Virus record (IMG/VR): IMGVR_UViG_3300037485_000343
Span: 1 to 39,479 of that record
DNA: 39,479 nt
Strand: one strand, 5' to 3'
Source: a virus
Position 1 is the stretch's first letter. Each line of letters opens with the position of its first letter. The notes beneath the pieces were generated by a model. That model did no database searches. It saw only the letters and a program-made list of their open reading frames with translations, and was not told where the DNA came from. Position numbers and translations under genes: made by a program. Below, piece by piece: positions 1 through 7,404 of the stretch.

Positions 1-37
1 TAGCAGATACCCAATTCTTTTGGTTTACTCTTAATTT
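1..37. repeat. Terminal 37-bp direct repeat, left copy
   Basis: Bases 1-37 are identical to 39,443-39,479. The lysozyme gene is only intact when the two copies are merged, which shows that the sequence is circular or circularly permuted. A length of 37 looks like an assembler overlap rather than a biological terminal repeat, but this cannot be settled from sequence alone. Confidence 0.95.
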
Positions 38-337
38 TAATTTTGATGCGTTATAATTTGTGATACCTAAATTATATATAAAATCTCCAATAGCTGCTTG
101 TTTGTATATTGACTCTTCATGTAATAGTGGACTAGCTTTAAATGCTTGAGTCATTACTATCATAGCAGTATTTAATAAGTCATCTTCTGCTTGACGTCTT
201 GTCCATTTCATTCCTTGACTAATACCTAATGTTTGCCCATAACCTATAGTCCATTTTCCTGCTGGACATTTATAAGCCTCTAATTTACAACCTTCAAATT
301 CTTTAATTAATGACATTAATAATTCAAGCGTACTCAC
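1..337 (-). CDS. Endolysin (GH24 T4-type lysozyme), 5' part of a gene crossing the contig ends
   Basis: Phage lysozyme that cleaves peptidoglycan at lysis. The product carries the GH24 catalytic triad in its exact spacing, E-x8-C-x5-T: E15, C24 and T30, around FEGCKLEAYKCPAGKWTIGYG split between those residues. A GTG start at 337 is chosen because it overlaps the TGA of the upstream holin-like gene (GTGA) and gives the usual short N-terminus; an ATG at 316 is the alternative. The reading frame runs off base 1 and continues at 39,442-39,348 once the 37-bp end overlap is removed, giving 143 residues, a little short but typical for this family. It sits in a lysis cassette between two membrane-protein genes. 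Family assignment is firm; the start is inferred. Confidence 0.93.
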   Translation of the reverse strand, partial: MSTLELLMSLIKEFEGCKLEAYKCPAGKWTIGYGQTLGISQGMKWTRRQAEDDLLNTAMIVMTQAFKASPLLHEESIYKQAAIGDFIYNLGITNYNASKLKLRVNQKNWVSA

Positions 338-576
338 CAGTGCCTGCCAAGTATGTATGTTATAACTGTAAAAATTGCGCCTACTGAAAATACCATTCCG
401 CCAAAAAACCCTTTGTTATTAGCAGTGTCTTTTTTAAGGACTTCTAATACACTAACTATTCGTTCATATTGGTGGTTATTTTCTAATTTATCTTCAGTTA
501 ACTCTCTACACAGACCATCTAGTCTTGCTTCTACTTTTGCTACTCTACAATTAATATCTGACATAGACGTATCCAT
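334..576 (-). CDS. Holin-like / XhlA-like membrane protein
   Basis: An 80-residue protein with a charged, probably coiled-coil N-terminal part (about residues 10-52) and one C-terminal transmembrane segment (about 58-76, GGMVFSVGAIFTVITYIL) ending in GRHW. This is the layout of XhlA-type haemolysin/holin-associated proteins. It starts directly after the upstream TAA (TAAATG) and its TGA overlaps the GTG of the endolysin, so the two are translationally coupled. The likely role is membrane permeabilisation or control of endolysin release. The topology is visible; the holin function is inferred from shape and position. Confidence 0.65.
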   Translation of the reverse strand: MDTSMSDINCRVAKVEARLDGLCRELTEDKLENNHQYERIVSVLEVLKKDTANNKGFFGGMVFSVGAIFTVITYILGRHW

Positions 577-849
577 TTATGCAGTAAGTGTTATATTAAT
601 AACAGTTCCAACTGCTACATTTGTGTAAGCAGATACACTTTGAGCAGTAACAGGTCCAGTGGTAAGAGTTACTGTGCCTAATACTAAACTAGCTGATACT
701 AGTGCATTGGTGGCTTGTGCAAGTGTTAAACCAATAAGTTGTGGCGTAACGATCTGCGTTTTGCCTAACCCTTTTATACCTAGACGTCCATCATCAGGAT
801 TTTTACTGCCTACCCATACGCATCTTGCCAAATCTAAGAATTTAACCAT
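577..849 (-). CDS. Small PASTA-like domain protein
   Basis: A 90-residue protein. I start it at the ATG at 849, which overlaps the upstream stop as TAATG, rather than at an earlier in-frame ATG at 873 inside the upstream gene. Residues 33-90 have the PASTA pattern: a VTPQLIGLTLAQATNAL beginning, an LVLGTVT turn and a VAVGTVINITLT end. PASTA domains usually bind peptidoglycan or muropeptides in bacterial kinases and penicillin-binding proteins. The N-terminus (MVKFLDLARCVWVG) is not a signal peptide. Its place just before the lysis genes and after capsid genes suggests a virion or cell-wall-related role. The domain call is by eye. Confidence 0.6.
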   Translation of the reverse strand: MVKFLDLARCVWVGSKNPDDGRLGIKGLGKTQIVTPQLIGLTLAQATNALVSASLVLGTVTLTTGPVTAQSVSAYTNVAVGTVINITLTA

Positions 850-1172
850 TAGTGTTTGCCTTGTATCAAGCACATCTTACCATCTGATGATTGTAAAAAT
901 CTATGCATTTCTTGTCCAGCAATTTGACTATCTGGGCAATTCAAATCGTAACCATTTCTAATTGCTTTTTCAAACATAATTAGTGGTATTGTTGCTACCA
1001 TTCTTCCAAAAGACTCTCCACTCTGTGCACCTAAATCATGAAGTGCGCCGGGGTTCTTTCGAAGTTCAGCGTTACGTTCAAGTATCAGCTTTTCAGTAGG
1101 TTGACTAGTTTTGTGAGTAATAGTATTTGTATGTTCCTGATAGTGCATTTCACTTTTAATAACGCTGTCCAT
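849..1172 (-). CDS. Conserved phage protein of unknown function (post-capsid)
   Basis: A 107-residue soluble protein. The middle part (about residues 31-47, ERNAELRKNPGALHDLG) and the C-terminal part (QEMHRFLQSSDGKMCLI) resemble a family of small proteins often found next to capsid genes in short-tailed phages. No catalytic motif, signal peptide or membrane segment is seen. It begins two bases after the stop of the previous small gene and ends with a TAATG overlap onto the PASTA-like gene, so it is part of one transcription unit. Function is not known. Confidence 0.7.
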   Translation of the reverse strand: MDSVIKSEMHYQEHTNTITHKTSQPTEKLILERNAELRKNPGALHDLGAQSGESFGRMVATIPLIMFEKAIRNGYDLNCPDSQIAGQEMHRFLQSSDGKMCLIQGKH

Positions 1173-1174
1173 CT

Positions 1175-1342
1175 TTATACCTTTTGTACGTAGTCAGAAA
1201 GTGCTTCTGCTTCGGCTGCAGTAATTAAACCTATTTCACCTGAAGCAATTAACCCACTTTCAAAATTAATAGCATCTGTCCAAATATTTTTTATTTTAAC
1301 AGGTTTAGGTTCTTTGCTAGTTGTTGTATCTTTTTCAGCCAT
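1175..1342 (-). CDS. Small hypothetical protein, first gene after the post-capsid terminator
   Basis: A 55-residue ORF beginning MAEKDTTTSKEPKPVKIK and ending EALSDYVQKV. The N-terminal third is Lys/Thr/Pro-rich and probably disordered; the rest can form short helices. It stops two bases before the next ATG, which fits the tight late operon, and this spacing is the main support for it being real. It is the first gene after the terminator behind the capsid gene and the palindromic element, so it may be transcribed from a promoter inside that element. Function is not recognised. Confidence 0.65.
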   Translation of the reverse strand: MAEKDTTTSKEPKPVKIKNIWTDAINFESGLIASGEIGLITAAEAEALSDYVQKV

Positions 1343-1368
1343 ATTAATATCTCATATAAGAATGATTT

Positions 1369-1470
1369 TAATAAAATCTATATCTATCTATTAATATTAA
1401 ATTATCATTCAACAGGGTCAATTCTCGTATGACGAATGATATGATTAATAGATAGATATAGATTTTATTA
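1369..1470. repeat. Palindromic intergenic element, copy 1 (27-bp perfect inverted repeat)
   Basis: A 27-bp perfect inverted repeat (1369-1395 and 1444-1470) encloses a 48-nt loop. Inside the loop a second 8-bp inverted repeat (1403-1410 and 1434-1441) frames the core AACAGGGTCAATTCTCGTA (1411-1429). The same core appears at 18,193 and 26,082. On the minus strand the element could also supply a promoter (see 1393-1421). It fills most of the 172-nt gap between the capsid gene and the next small gene. Confidence 0.85.
1393..1421 (-). promoter_or_regulatory. Possible minus-strand promoter inside palindromic element copy 1
   Basis: On the minus strand TTGACC (1421-1416) is followed after 17 bp by AATATT (1398-1393), a 5/6 and 4/6 match to sigma70 boxes. 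A promoter is expected here because a terminator lies just upstream and seven or more late genes follow. The low-complexity AT context makes chance matches easy, so this is tentative. Confidence 0.35.
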
Positions 1471-1474
1471 TATT

Positions 1475-1509
1475 AAAATAAAAAGATGGCCACCTTTTAC
1501 AGTGGCCAT
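1475..1509 (-). terminator. Rho-independent terminator after the major capsid gene
   Basis: Reading the minus strand, an 8-bp perfect stem ATGGCCAC / GTGGCCAT (1509-1502 and 1493-1486) with an 8-nt loop is followed by CTTTTTATTTT. It begins just after the capsid stop codon and would allow high capsid expression with reduced transcription of downstream genes. Confidence 0.88.
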
Positions 1510-1514
1510 AATTA

Positions 1515-2576
1515 TTAAGCAGTTACAGCAGATGCAATAATAATATCACCAATAATTGCATGAGATTTTTCAGTGTTAACAATCAAAGACCAGTCAACTG
1601 ACATTTGACGATTTTCAGCCAAACCAGTTTTAGCCAATTCTTCTGTTCTATAGCCTTTCAAATAAGTCATAGCTAAGTAAGAAGGGTCAAGAATGAATAC
1701 GTCAGCAGAAGTGCCTGCAGCTGAATAAACACCAGTTGTAGAACCAGCAGTTCCAACATAAGGAATTTGTAGACGGTTAGGAACCATTTTCAAAGTACCA
1801 AAGTCAGTTACAAATACATTAACAGAACCCATCGCAGTAGCTGCAGAAGCAGACTTGCCTTGGTCAGACATCAATGTAGCAACACGAGCAGATGAAGTAA
1901 ATAGATACTCACTAAACTTACGAATAGTGCCAGGTACTGACATCATGATAGTTGGATCACCACCTTGTGAGTAAACAGATTGAACTGCATCACGCACAAG
2001 AGTTTCAGTCAACGCTCTAGCAGTACCATAAGTACGTTTTAGAGTTACACCTGAAGATTGGAAACCACCTATTGCGCCAGTTGCACCAGCAGAGAAGTTA
2101 GTAGTCAACCAAGATGGTAAGCCACCAGAAGTACCAGCAGCAGAGCCAGTATCAGCAAAAGATGCTTGGTTAGTCAAGGCAATAGCTTCAACGTCACGAC
2201 GCAACTCTTGTTGTCTACGCATCATTTGGTAGCTCAACTCTTTAGTACGACCAATCGTATCAGAAGAATCTGCTCTGAAAGATGTACGAACAACTTTAGT
2301 AGAGATTTGGTGATGGTTACCTACTCTCAAACCAAGAACAGTATTGTTACCTGAAGCATCAGAACCGTCAATAACCGCGTTGGTTAAGTTAGGAACTGCC
2401 AAAGCATCAGTAGTCCATTCTTTATATGGGTTCTTTGAAGTTTCAGTACCGATAGCATCAGTAAATGGTAAAGGGATTTTAGAAATATCCCAAATTTGGT
2501 TCATCACATCTTCACGGATTAAACCACCACGGACGACGCCCTTAAGTGTTGCTGCGTCTAAATTAGCTGTAGTCAT
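1515..2576 (-). CDS. Major capsid protein (DUF5309/SU10-like)
   Basis: A 353-residue protein that forms the capsid shell. The sequence pattern is that of the SU10-like/DUF5309 major capsid family: an N-terminal segment with DISKIPLPFTDAIG, a central stretch on receptor-like helices (QMMRRQQELRRDVEAIALTNQ, residues near 117-137, interrupted here for length) and the C-terminal end LAENRQMSVDWSLIVNTEKSH typical of that family. It follows the scaffold gene and precedes a strong terminator. It is richer in GC-ending and abundant-codon choices than its neighbours, as expected for a highly expressed gene. Family call is by pattern recognition; the capsid role is strongly backed by position after the scaffold. 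Confidence 0.92.
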   Translation of the reverse strand: MTTANLDAATLKGVVRGGLIREDVMNQIWDISKIPLPFTDAIGTETSKNPYKEWTTDALAVPNLTNAVIDGSDASGNNTVLGLRVGNHHQISTKVVRTSFRADSSDTIGRTKELSYQMMRRQQELRRDVEAIALTNQASFADTGSAAGTSGGLPSWLTTNFSAGATGAIGGFQSSGVTLKRTYGTARALTETLVRDAVQSVYSQGGDPTIMMSVPGTIRKFSEYLFTSSARVATLMSDQGKSASAATAMGSVNVFVTDFGTLKMVPNRLQIPYVGTAGSTTGVYSAAGTSADVFILDPSYLAMTYLKGYRTEELAKTGLAENRQMSVDWSLIVNTEKSHAIIGDIIIASAVTA

Positions 2577-2593
2577 TTTTTGATACCCTTAAA

Positions 2594-3700
2594 TTAATTA
2601 TATAAACCGCTTAGCAACTCTGCCACAGCGTCTGTTTCAGCATTACGTTTTTGATACCCTTGTGAAGACTTTGCAGTCTTTGTAAGTTTATCAAGTTTAG
2701 TAAGTGCCTTTGTTGTTTTACCTGTACTTTTTTGATACTTAGGAACTTGCACATCAAGTTTTGTTTTCGCAGTCTTAACACTAGACCTGTACTTCATAGC
2801 ATCTTTAATTACTTCAAGTACTCTAGCATCTTGTATGTTTGAAAACTCTTCTTGTGTAAACCCATAAGCATCAGCTGCAAAATCAGTCATTTCTGATAGA
2901 GCCTTTCTAAATACTTCAGGCTTTGCCCATGAAGGATTTTTTTCTAAGACTTTATCTGCTTGACTTTTAACGTACTCTTGCTGCATTGCTTGTTGCTCTG
3001 CAGTCATTTGTTGGTTAATACCATTCCTTTCTTGATTTACCGCATTAGAAATTTGTTCAATTTCTGAGTTGCGAAAATTAAAGTCTTGAACAGCAGCAGC
3101 GTATTCACCTGGATTTTCTGCTCTTAATCTATTCCAATCAACATCTTTATAACTACCTAACAAGGTATCTTTAAGATGCTGTGTTAGTTTATTTACAGAC
3201 TCAATTTTCTTGGTATACTCAGTAGCTACAGCAACCTTTATGTCGTCAAACTCCTTACGCTGTTCTGCGAGTTGCTTAGACTTATTAGTATTGCTTTTAT
3301 TGCTCTGGTAACCTGCAATTAAATCTTTTACTCCAACAGTAGCTACTTTACCATCAACTTTTACGTTAATGCCTGATAGGTTACCGTCTTCGTCTAGTAC
3401 TACATTTTTTTCATCTATACCTAGTGTTTTAGCCCAGGTAACTTCTTCTTCATCAGTTTCGTCCGAGTCATCATCTTCAGTTTCGTCTGAGTCTTCAGCC
3501 TCTGGTTCTTCGTCATCTTCTTGAGTCAAATCGTCTGGTTGGGTATCAGCCTCCTCCGATTTCTCAATAGATTTCTTTTTTGGTGCAGATGGTTTTTCTG
3601 GCTCACCTGATAACAGGTTAGCAATTTGGTCAACCATATTTACGCTTCCAGCCTCACTCGTAAGTTCTGCCGTTGAAGTAGTAGTTTGGTCAGTATTCAT
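2594..3700 (-). CDS. Capsid assembly scaffolding protein
   Basis: A 368-residue protein with a very acidic, disordered N-terminal third (runs of E and D at about residues 45-88), then a mixed region ending in SGINVKVDGKVATVGVKDLIAGYQ, then long charged helices and coiled coil (about 140-270), and a basic C-terminus rich in K and T. This charge layout is typical of phage scaffolding proteins, whose basic C-terminal helices bind capsid subunits. It lies between portal and capsid genes, the standard place. No protease domain is visible in it. Confidence 0.88.
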   Translation of the reverse strand: MNTDQTTTSTAELTSEAGSVNMVDQIANLLSGEPEKPSAPKKKSIEKSEEADTQPDDLTQEDDEEPEAEDSDETEDDDSDETDEEEVTWAKTLGIDEKNVVLDEDGNLSGINVKVDGKVATVGVKDLIAGYQSNKSNTNKSKQLAEQRKEFDDIKVAVATEYTKKIESVNKLTQHLKDTLLGSYKDVDWNRLRAENPGEYAAAVQDFNFRNSEIEQISNAVNQERNGINQQMTAEQQAMQQEYVKSQADKVLEKNPSWAKPEVFRKALSEMTDFAADAYGFTQEEFSNIQDARVLEVIKDAMKYRSSVKTAKTKLDVQVPKYQKSTGKTTKALTKLDKLTKTAKSSQGYQKRNAETDAVAELLSGLYN

Positions 3701-3708
3701 ATTCTATC

Positions 3709-3972
3709 TCACTCTTCGCTAAGTTGTTTAAATGCAAGTTGTCCAGTTTCTATATCTCTAAGTACAATTTCTTCCAACGCTTTTATTGCAATTATTTGAT
3801 ATTTAATAGTTAAAATATTATCAGTAGTAAGATCATTTATATATAACTGGTTAGCAACACTCCTTTGAAATTTATCAAAGTAATCTTTCATATATACGTC
3901 ATATGCTTGTTGAGCCTTATTACCTATATTTACTTCTTCATGCAATATATAATCTATATCTTTATTCGTCAT
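3709..3972 (-). CDS. Hypothetical protein between portal and scaffold
   Basis: An 87-residue, mostly helical protein (MTNKDIDYILHEEV to LAFKQLSEE) without membrane segment or known motif. It ends eight bases before the scaffold start and follows the portal stop by about 70 bases, so it belongs to the head operon. Small helical proteins at this position may assist head assembly, but nothing in the sequence proves this. Confidence 0.6.
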   Translation of the reverse strand: MTNKDIDYILHEEVNIGNKAQQAYDVYMKDYFDKFQRSVANQLYINDLTTDNILTIKYQIIAIKALEEIVLRDIETGQLAFKQLSEE

Positions 3973-4041
3973 TTTATTCCTTTAGCATACATTGTAATTA
4001 TCAACTCGTCTTGTGCCTTACGTAATGTAAGTCTTTTTCTT

Positions 4042-6225
4042 TCAAGGTGTCTCTTCAGTTGCACTGTCGCCTAAATCTTTATCAATTGCTTCTTCGTTGG
4101 CTTTAAAATTAGTCTCTTCATTTGCCTGAGTAGTTGCTTCTAGTTTAGTTAGTTCAAGTGCTGTTCTTGCCTCAAGTTCATCATACTTAAACTTAAGATC
4201 ACTTTGTTCTTTACTACTTTTACTTAATAATATTAGTTGTTCTAATTGCATTTTTAAATTGGCTATTTCAGCCGATGCAGTTTGCTTTTCCATTTCGCGT
4301 TGATGTTTACCTAACTCAACTTGTCCCTTTAGTTGTACATTAGCCATCTGTGCTTCAGCGGTAGTCGTTGCAGACTTAGCCAGTTCAGCTTGCATACGCA
4401 TCTGCTCCATCTGGGCTTGTTGTGCCTGCTGTTGTTGTTGCTGAGAACCTTGTGATGCCTGTTGTTGTGCTTGCTGACCTTCTTGTGAAGAAGGGTCAAT
4501 AAAATATTTGTTGGCGCCATTAAGACCTGAAAACTTACAGAAGTCATCAAGTGTTGCATATATTTTAGATGGATTTGTTAATGCCTGACCAGGCATGGCC
4601 ATAATTTTTTCTTGTACCATTTGTATCTGTTGGATAGCAGCTAACTTAGCACTAACATCACCGGTACCTGTTCCTACACGTACTGAACTCTTGGTACGTT
4701 TTGGCCATTCTGATGGATTAACTTTAACCCATTGACCACGATATTGAAAGTCTTGTATAGTGTCAACATGTTGAGTTACTATATCGCGAATTTTATTACA
4801 TAATGGTTTAATACCAGTTTCACATATAACACGAATAATTAAACCAATTAATTCTTCTTTGGCATTCATCATTCTCTCAACACCTTGAGAACCTACTCTA
4901 TCGCCTATGTTTTCTGGTGAGGCAGTGCCATCGGCAGATACGCCTATACGTCCTGCCTTGACTTCATCAAGATATTGCATCATACTAAAAGCTGCATCAC
5001 CAATTTGTGGTGTAGCTAATGGTTGTATTGCATCTAATCGTTTAGCTCTAATGAGGCCGCCAGGGCGAGAGACAAGAAGGTCATCAAGATTAACTTGACC
5101 TTCAAGAATAACGTTTCGTTGATTATTTTGTAGGTACATATTATCCATAATGTTTCGGATAATTGCTGTTTTGTTGTCTTGAATTTGTTTAAGTCTATCA
5201 TATACTGACAACCCTTGAAACTTGTGTGACATTAAAATAGCAGTTGTTGAAATCCAAGGACTGCTGTCAATAGACTCAATATCAAGTATTTTTGTAGGAG
5301 GTTCTACACCTGCTACAGTTATTTTCATAAGTTCTGCTATACCTGACCCGTCCATATCAAGTTTCATGTAGCACTCACCAATTTCAACTAACTTATTAGC
5401 ATCATCATTAGAAAGTGTGGAAGGTATAAGGGTTGGTTCGTTTTGATAGTTAAAACGATACGATGAACGTATTAAGTCAGATGACGCAATATCTTCAATT
5501 TCAGATTGCTCAAACCCTTCTTCACGTAAATCTGATAGTGACTTGTTAACTATCTGAGCCGTAAATCTAGCATTTGATAAGTCAATAGAATTATGTTGTG
5601 AATTAACTCTAAATTCTTCAGGTGCTACTCCATCAATTTTTATTCTACCATCTTTATTAGTAACAGATAGTTTAGCATCATATATTACTTGTGGTTGACC
5701 TTGTTCATCAATATATTGATTAGGAGTTAATTGCTTTATCTCTGTATTTTTATCAGCTACAATTATATGTAGTTGATCTTCTGTTAGTCCAGTATAGTTA
5801 TATACTTTTGTTTCTACTGACTCTTCATAGTATACTTTAAGTATACCATTACGTTGCATAAGTGCATCTTTTACAAATTGATGGATTAGTACAAACCCAT
5901 CATTCTGTTTCATTAGCACATCATATACATACTCAGACTCTATACTAGCTTGTAGCTCATCTGCTTCATTAATTGGGTCAAATACTACCACCTCGTTGTT
6001 CTGAGTAAATGACTTCATTATTTGAGGCATTATCCACTCAATAGCATCTGCTATATCTGTAGATACTATTGATGAACGACCTTCTTGTTCTGTACCATTT
6101 GGTAGACCAAGATAGTACATAAGTGGGTCTTGCAGCATTGCTGGACTTGAAGTAGTAATATTAGCATTACTAAGTTCATTTGCTATAATAGCAAGAATGT
6201 CGCTGTCAGATAACTTATTTTTCAT
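4042..6225 (-). CDS. Portal protein (head-tail connector)
   Basis: A 727-residue protein that should form the dodecameric portal ring through which DNA is packaged and ejected. The N-terminal half has the podoviral portal pattern (DIADAIEWIMPQIMKSF, then a tyrosine-rich segment ESEYVYDVLMKQNDGF and VKDALMQRNGILKVYYEE). The central part contains ILMSHKFQGLSVYDRLKQIQD and the NRVGSQGVERMMNAKEE-like stretch, also typical. Residues about 575-700 are Q-, A- and M-rich and form a long coiled coil, the barrel region of P22-type portals. The start overlaps the end of the peptidase-like gene by 11 nt. Confidence 0.93.
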   Translation of the reverse strand: MKNKLSDSDILAIIANELSNANITTSSPAMLQDPLMYYLGLPNGTEQEGRSSIVSTDIADAIEWIMPQIMKSFTQNNEVVVFDPINEADELQASIESEYVYDVLMKQNDGFVLIHQFVKDALMQRNGILKVYYEESVETKVYNYTGLTEDQLHIIVADKNTEIKQLTPNQYIDEQGQPQVIYDAKLSVTNKDGRIKIDGVAPEEFRVNSQHNSIDLSNARFTAQIVNKSLSDLREEGFEQSEIEDIASSDLIRSSYRFNYQNEPTLIPSTLSNDDANKLVEIGECYMKLDMDGSGIAELMKITVAGVEPPTKILDIESIDSSPWISTTAILMSHKFQGLSVYDRLKQIQDNKTAIIRNIMDNMYLQNNQRNVILEGQVNLDDLLVSRPGGLIRAKRLDAIQPLATPQIGDAAFSMMQYLDEVKAGRIGVSADGTASPENIGDRVGSQGVERMMNAKEELIGLIIRVICETGIKPLCNKIRDIVTQHVDTIQDFQYRGQWVKVNPSEWPKRTKSSVRVGTGTGDVSAKLAAIQQIQMVQEKIMAMPGQALTNPSKIYATLDDFCKFSGLNGANKYFIDPSSQEGQQAQQQASQGSQQQQQQAQQAQMEQMRMQAELAKSATTTAEAQMANVQLKGQVELGKHQREMEKQTASAEIANLKMQLEQLILLSKSSKEQSDLKFKYDELEARTALELTKLEATTQANEETNFKANEEAIDKDLGDSATEETP

Positions 6226-7066
6226 TATTATGCAATCTCATTAATCGTTCCATAGTTGTTTTTGGAGACTCATTTGCAAGTTCTTGTGGCGACATTAATG
6301 CTCTAGTTTGTGTCATGCGAGATTGTTGCTCGCCTGGTGACGCATAGTAAGTTTCAAAATCACTTTCACCACTATTTGCACCTTGGCCTAGTCCATATTT
6401 GTATTGAGTAACATGTGTTAACTCATGCAATAATGTACTTAGTAGTTGATCATTATTGGCATAATTTACAGATACTGAAGGATGCGCTATTAATGGACTA
6501 TTAAGTTCTTTAATTTTATCATACAATGCTATAGGACTAGGTAGTGCGCCAAGTGGTCCACTTTCTGACTGTCTTTTAAGTTCAATATCAGTCTGACCTC
6601 TTTTTGCAGGTAGTGTTCTATTAGTATACTTTTCAGTAGTTAAAGGTACACCAACCAAATCGGAACTGTTACTAAATAGTGCGGGATGGTTTAGTACATC
6701 TGATATTTTGCGATGTTCTTTAACACCAACTCTACCTAGTTCAACGTTTTTAGTATCATAATCATCAGTTAGTCCAACTGATTGTTTTAAAAAATTAATA
6801 ACACTAGGACTGATTTCAGTTGCACCATTTAGTTTGGCATCATTATCTGGTATCTCACCTAGTAAAGCAGTACTACCATTTTGCATCGGATTTTTATATA
6901 GCCCAAACTTTTTCCACACTTCTTCATCAGTGGCACCTTTACCAAAGGCTAGTGCAGCTTTCTGTGCTTTAGCAAAATCGTACCCTTTCATGCCGGCTAC
7001 TAGTGGACTAGCTTCAGCACCGCCAATAGGATTTATAGCTGCTAAAAATTTATCAAATGCAGACAT
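6215..7066 (-). CDS. HExxH metallopeptidase-like protein between terminase and portal
   Basis: A 283-residue protein whose C-terminal part contains HELTH (residues 214-218) in the context LLSTLLHELTHVTQYKYG, a zincin zinc-binding helix. A downstream E (about residue 246, in SPGEQQSR) may be the third ligand. The same arrangement occurs in polyvalent-protein metallopeptidase domains of phages. The N-terminal 100 residues are low in motifs and rich in short conserved-looking turns. It starts at a TAATG overlap with the preceding RMF-like reading frame and overlaps the portal gene at its end. It may process head proteins or be an injected effector; both are inference. Confidence 0.7.
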   Translation of the reverse strand: MSAFDKFLAAINPIGGAEASPLVAGMKGYDFAKAQKAALAFGKGATDEEVWKKFGLYKNPMQNGSTALLGEIPDNDAKLNGATEISPSVINFLKQSVGLTDDYDTKNVELGRVGVKEHRKISDVLNHPALFSNSSDLVGVPLTTEKYTNRTLPAKRGQTDIELKRQSESGPLGALPSPIALYDKIKELNSPLIAHPSVSVNYANNDQLLSTLLHELTHVTQYKYGLGQGANSGESDFETYYASPGEQQSRMTQTRALMSPQELANESPKTTMERLMRLHNNEK

Positions 7067-7228
7067 TACGCGAAAGTATTATTAAAACCATCTATCCATG
7101 CCTGATAGGCAGGTACTCCAACAGAAAAATGGGTTAGTACCGACTAGTGCACCAGTCTGTGCTGCTCTACGTCCATCGCCCCACGCTTCATTTAATTTAA
7201 ATGAGTTTTTATAAATTTTACCAGCCAT
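7066..7228 (-). pseudogene. RMF-like small protein with an apparent frameshift
   Basis: From the ATG at 7228 the frame reads MAGKIYKNSFKLNEAWGDGR and onward to GTNP, then passes into FFCWSTC and stops at 7084 (48 aa). Skipping one T in the run of five Ts (plus-strand AAAAA at 7125-7129) gives NPFSVGVPAYQAWIDGFNNTFA and a stop at 7068-7066 that overlaps the next ATG as TAATG. The restored sequence matches the ribosome-modulation-factor-like pattern (GRRAA...G...NP......AYQAW..GF) common in phages. Either the assembly has one extra base in a homopolymer, or the gene is mutated, or ribosomes shift frame here. Confidence 0.72.
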
Positions 7229-7404
7229 TAGCAACCTTTCTTGCCAGGTTTTGGCATAGGTGGGTTTTTAGGTGTTGATTTAGATTTTGCCATTTTATTG
7301 CCTCTAATTTTAAGTTTAATAAGTTGTTTTACTAATTCTCTCTTTTCATGAAAGGTCTTTTCTGGTTTATTCAATATCTCATATTGGTAATTATAAAACA
7401 TCAT
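7228..7404 (-). CDS. Small basic protein downstream of terL
   Basis: A 58-residue ORF that starts with an ATGA overlap on the terL stop and ends with a TAATG overlap on the RMF-like gene. The first 38 residues are charged and helical; the C-terminal 21 residues (from MAKSKSTPKNPPMPKPGKKGC) are a Lys/Pro-rich tail. An internal ATG could give only that tail, and short tails of this kind occur as separate small proteins in related phages. Perfect coupling at both ends is the main support. Function is unknown. Confidence 0.62.
   Translation of the reverse strand: MMFYNYQYEILNKPEKTFHEKRELVKQLIKLKIRGNKMAKSKSTPKNPPMPKPGKKGC

Noticed and set aside
1369-1470. CRISPR array or attachment site as explanation for the repeated core
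   Set aside because: Only three widely spaced copies with different flanks, no spacers of equal length, no integrase gene and no resemblance to a tRNA end.
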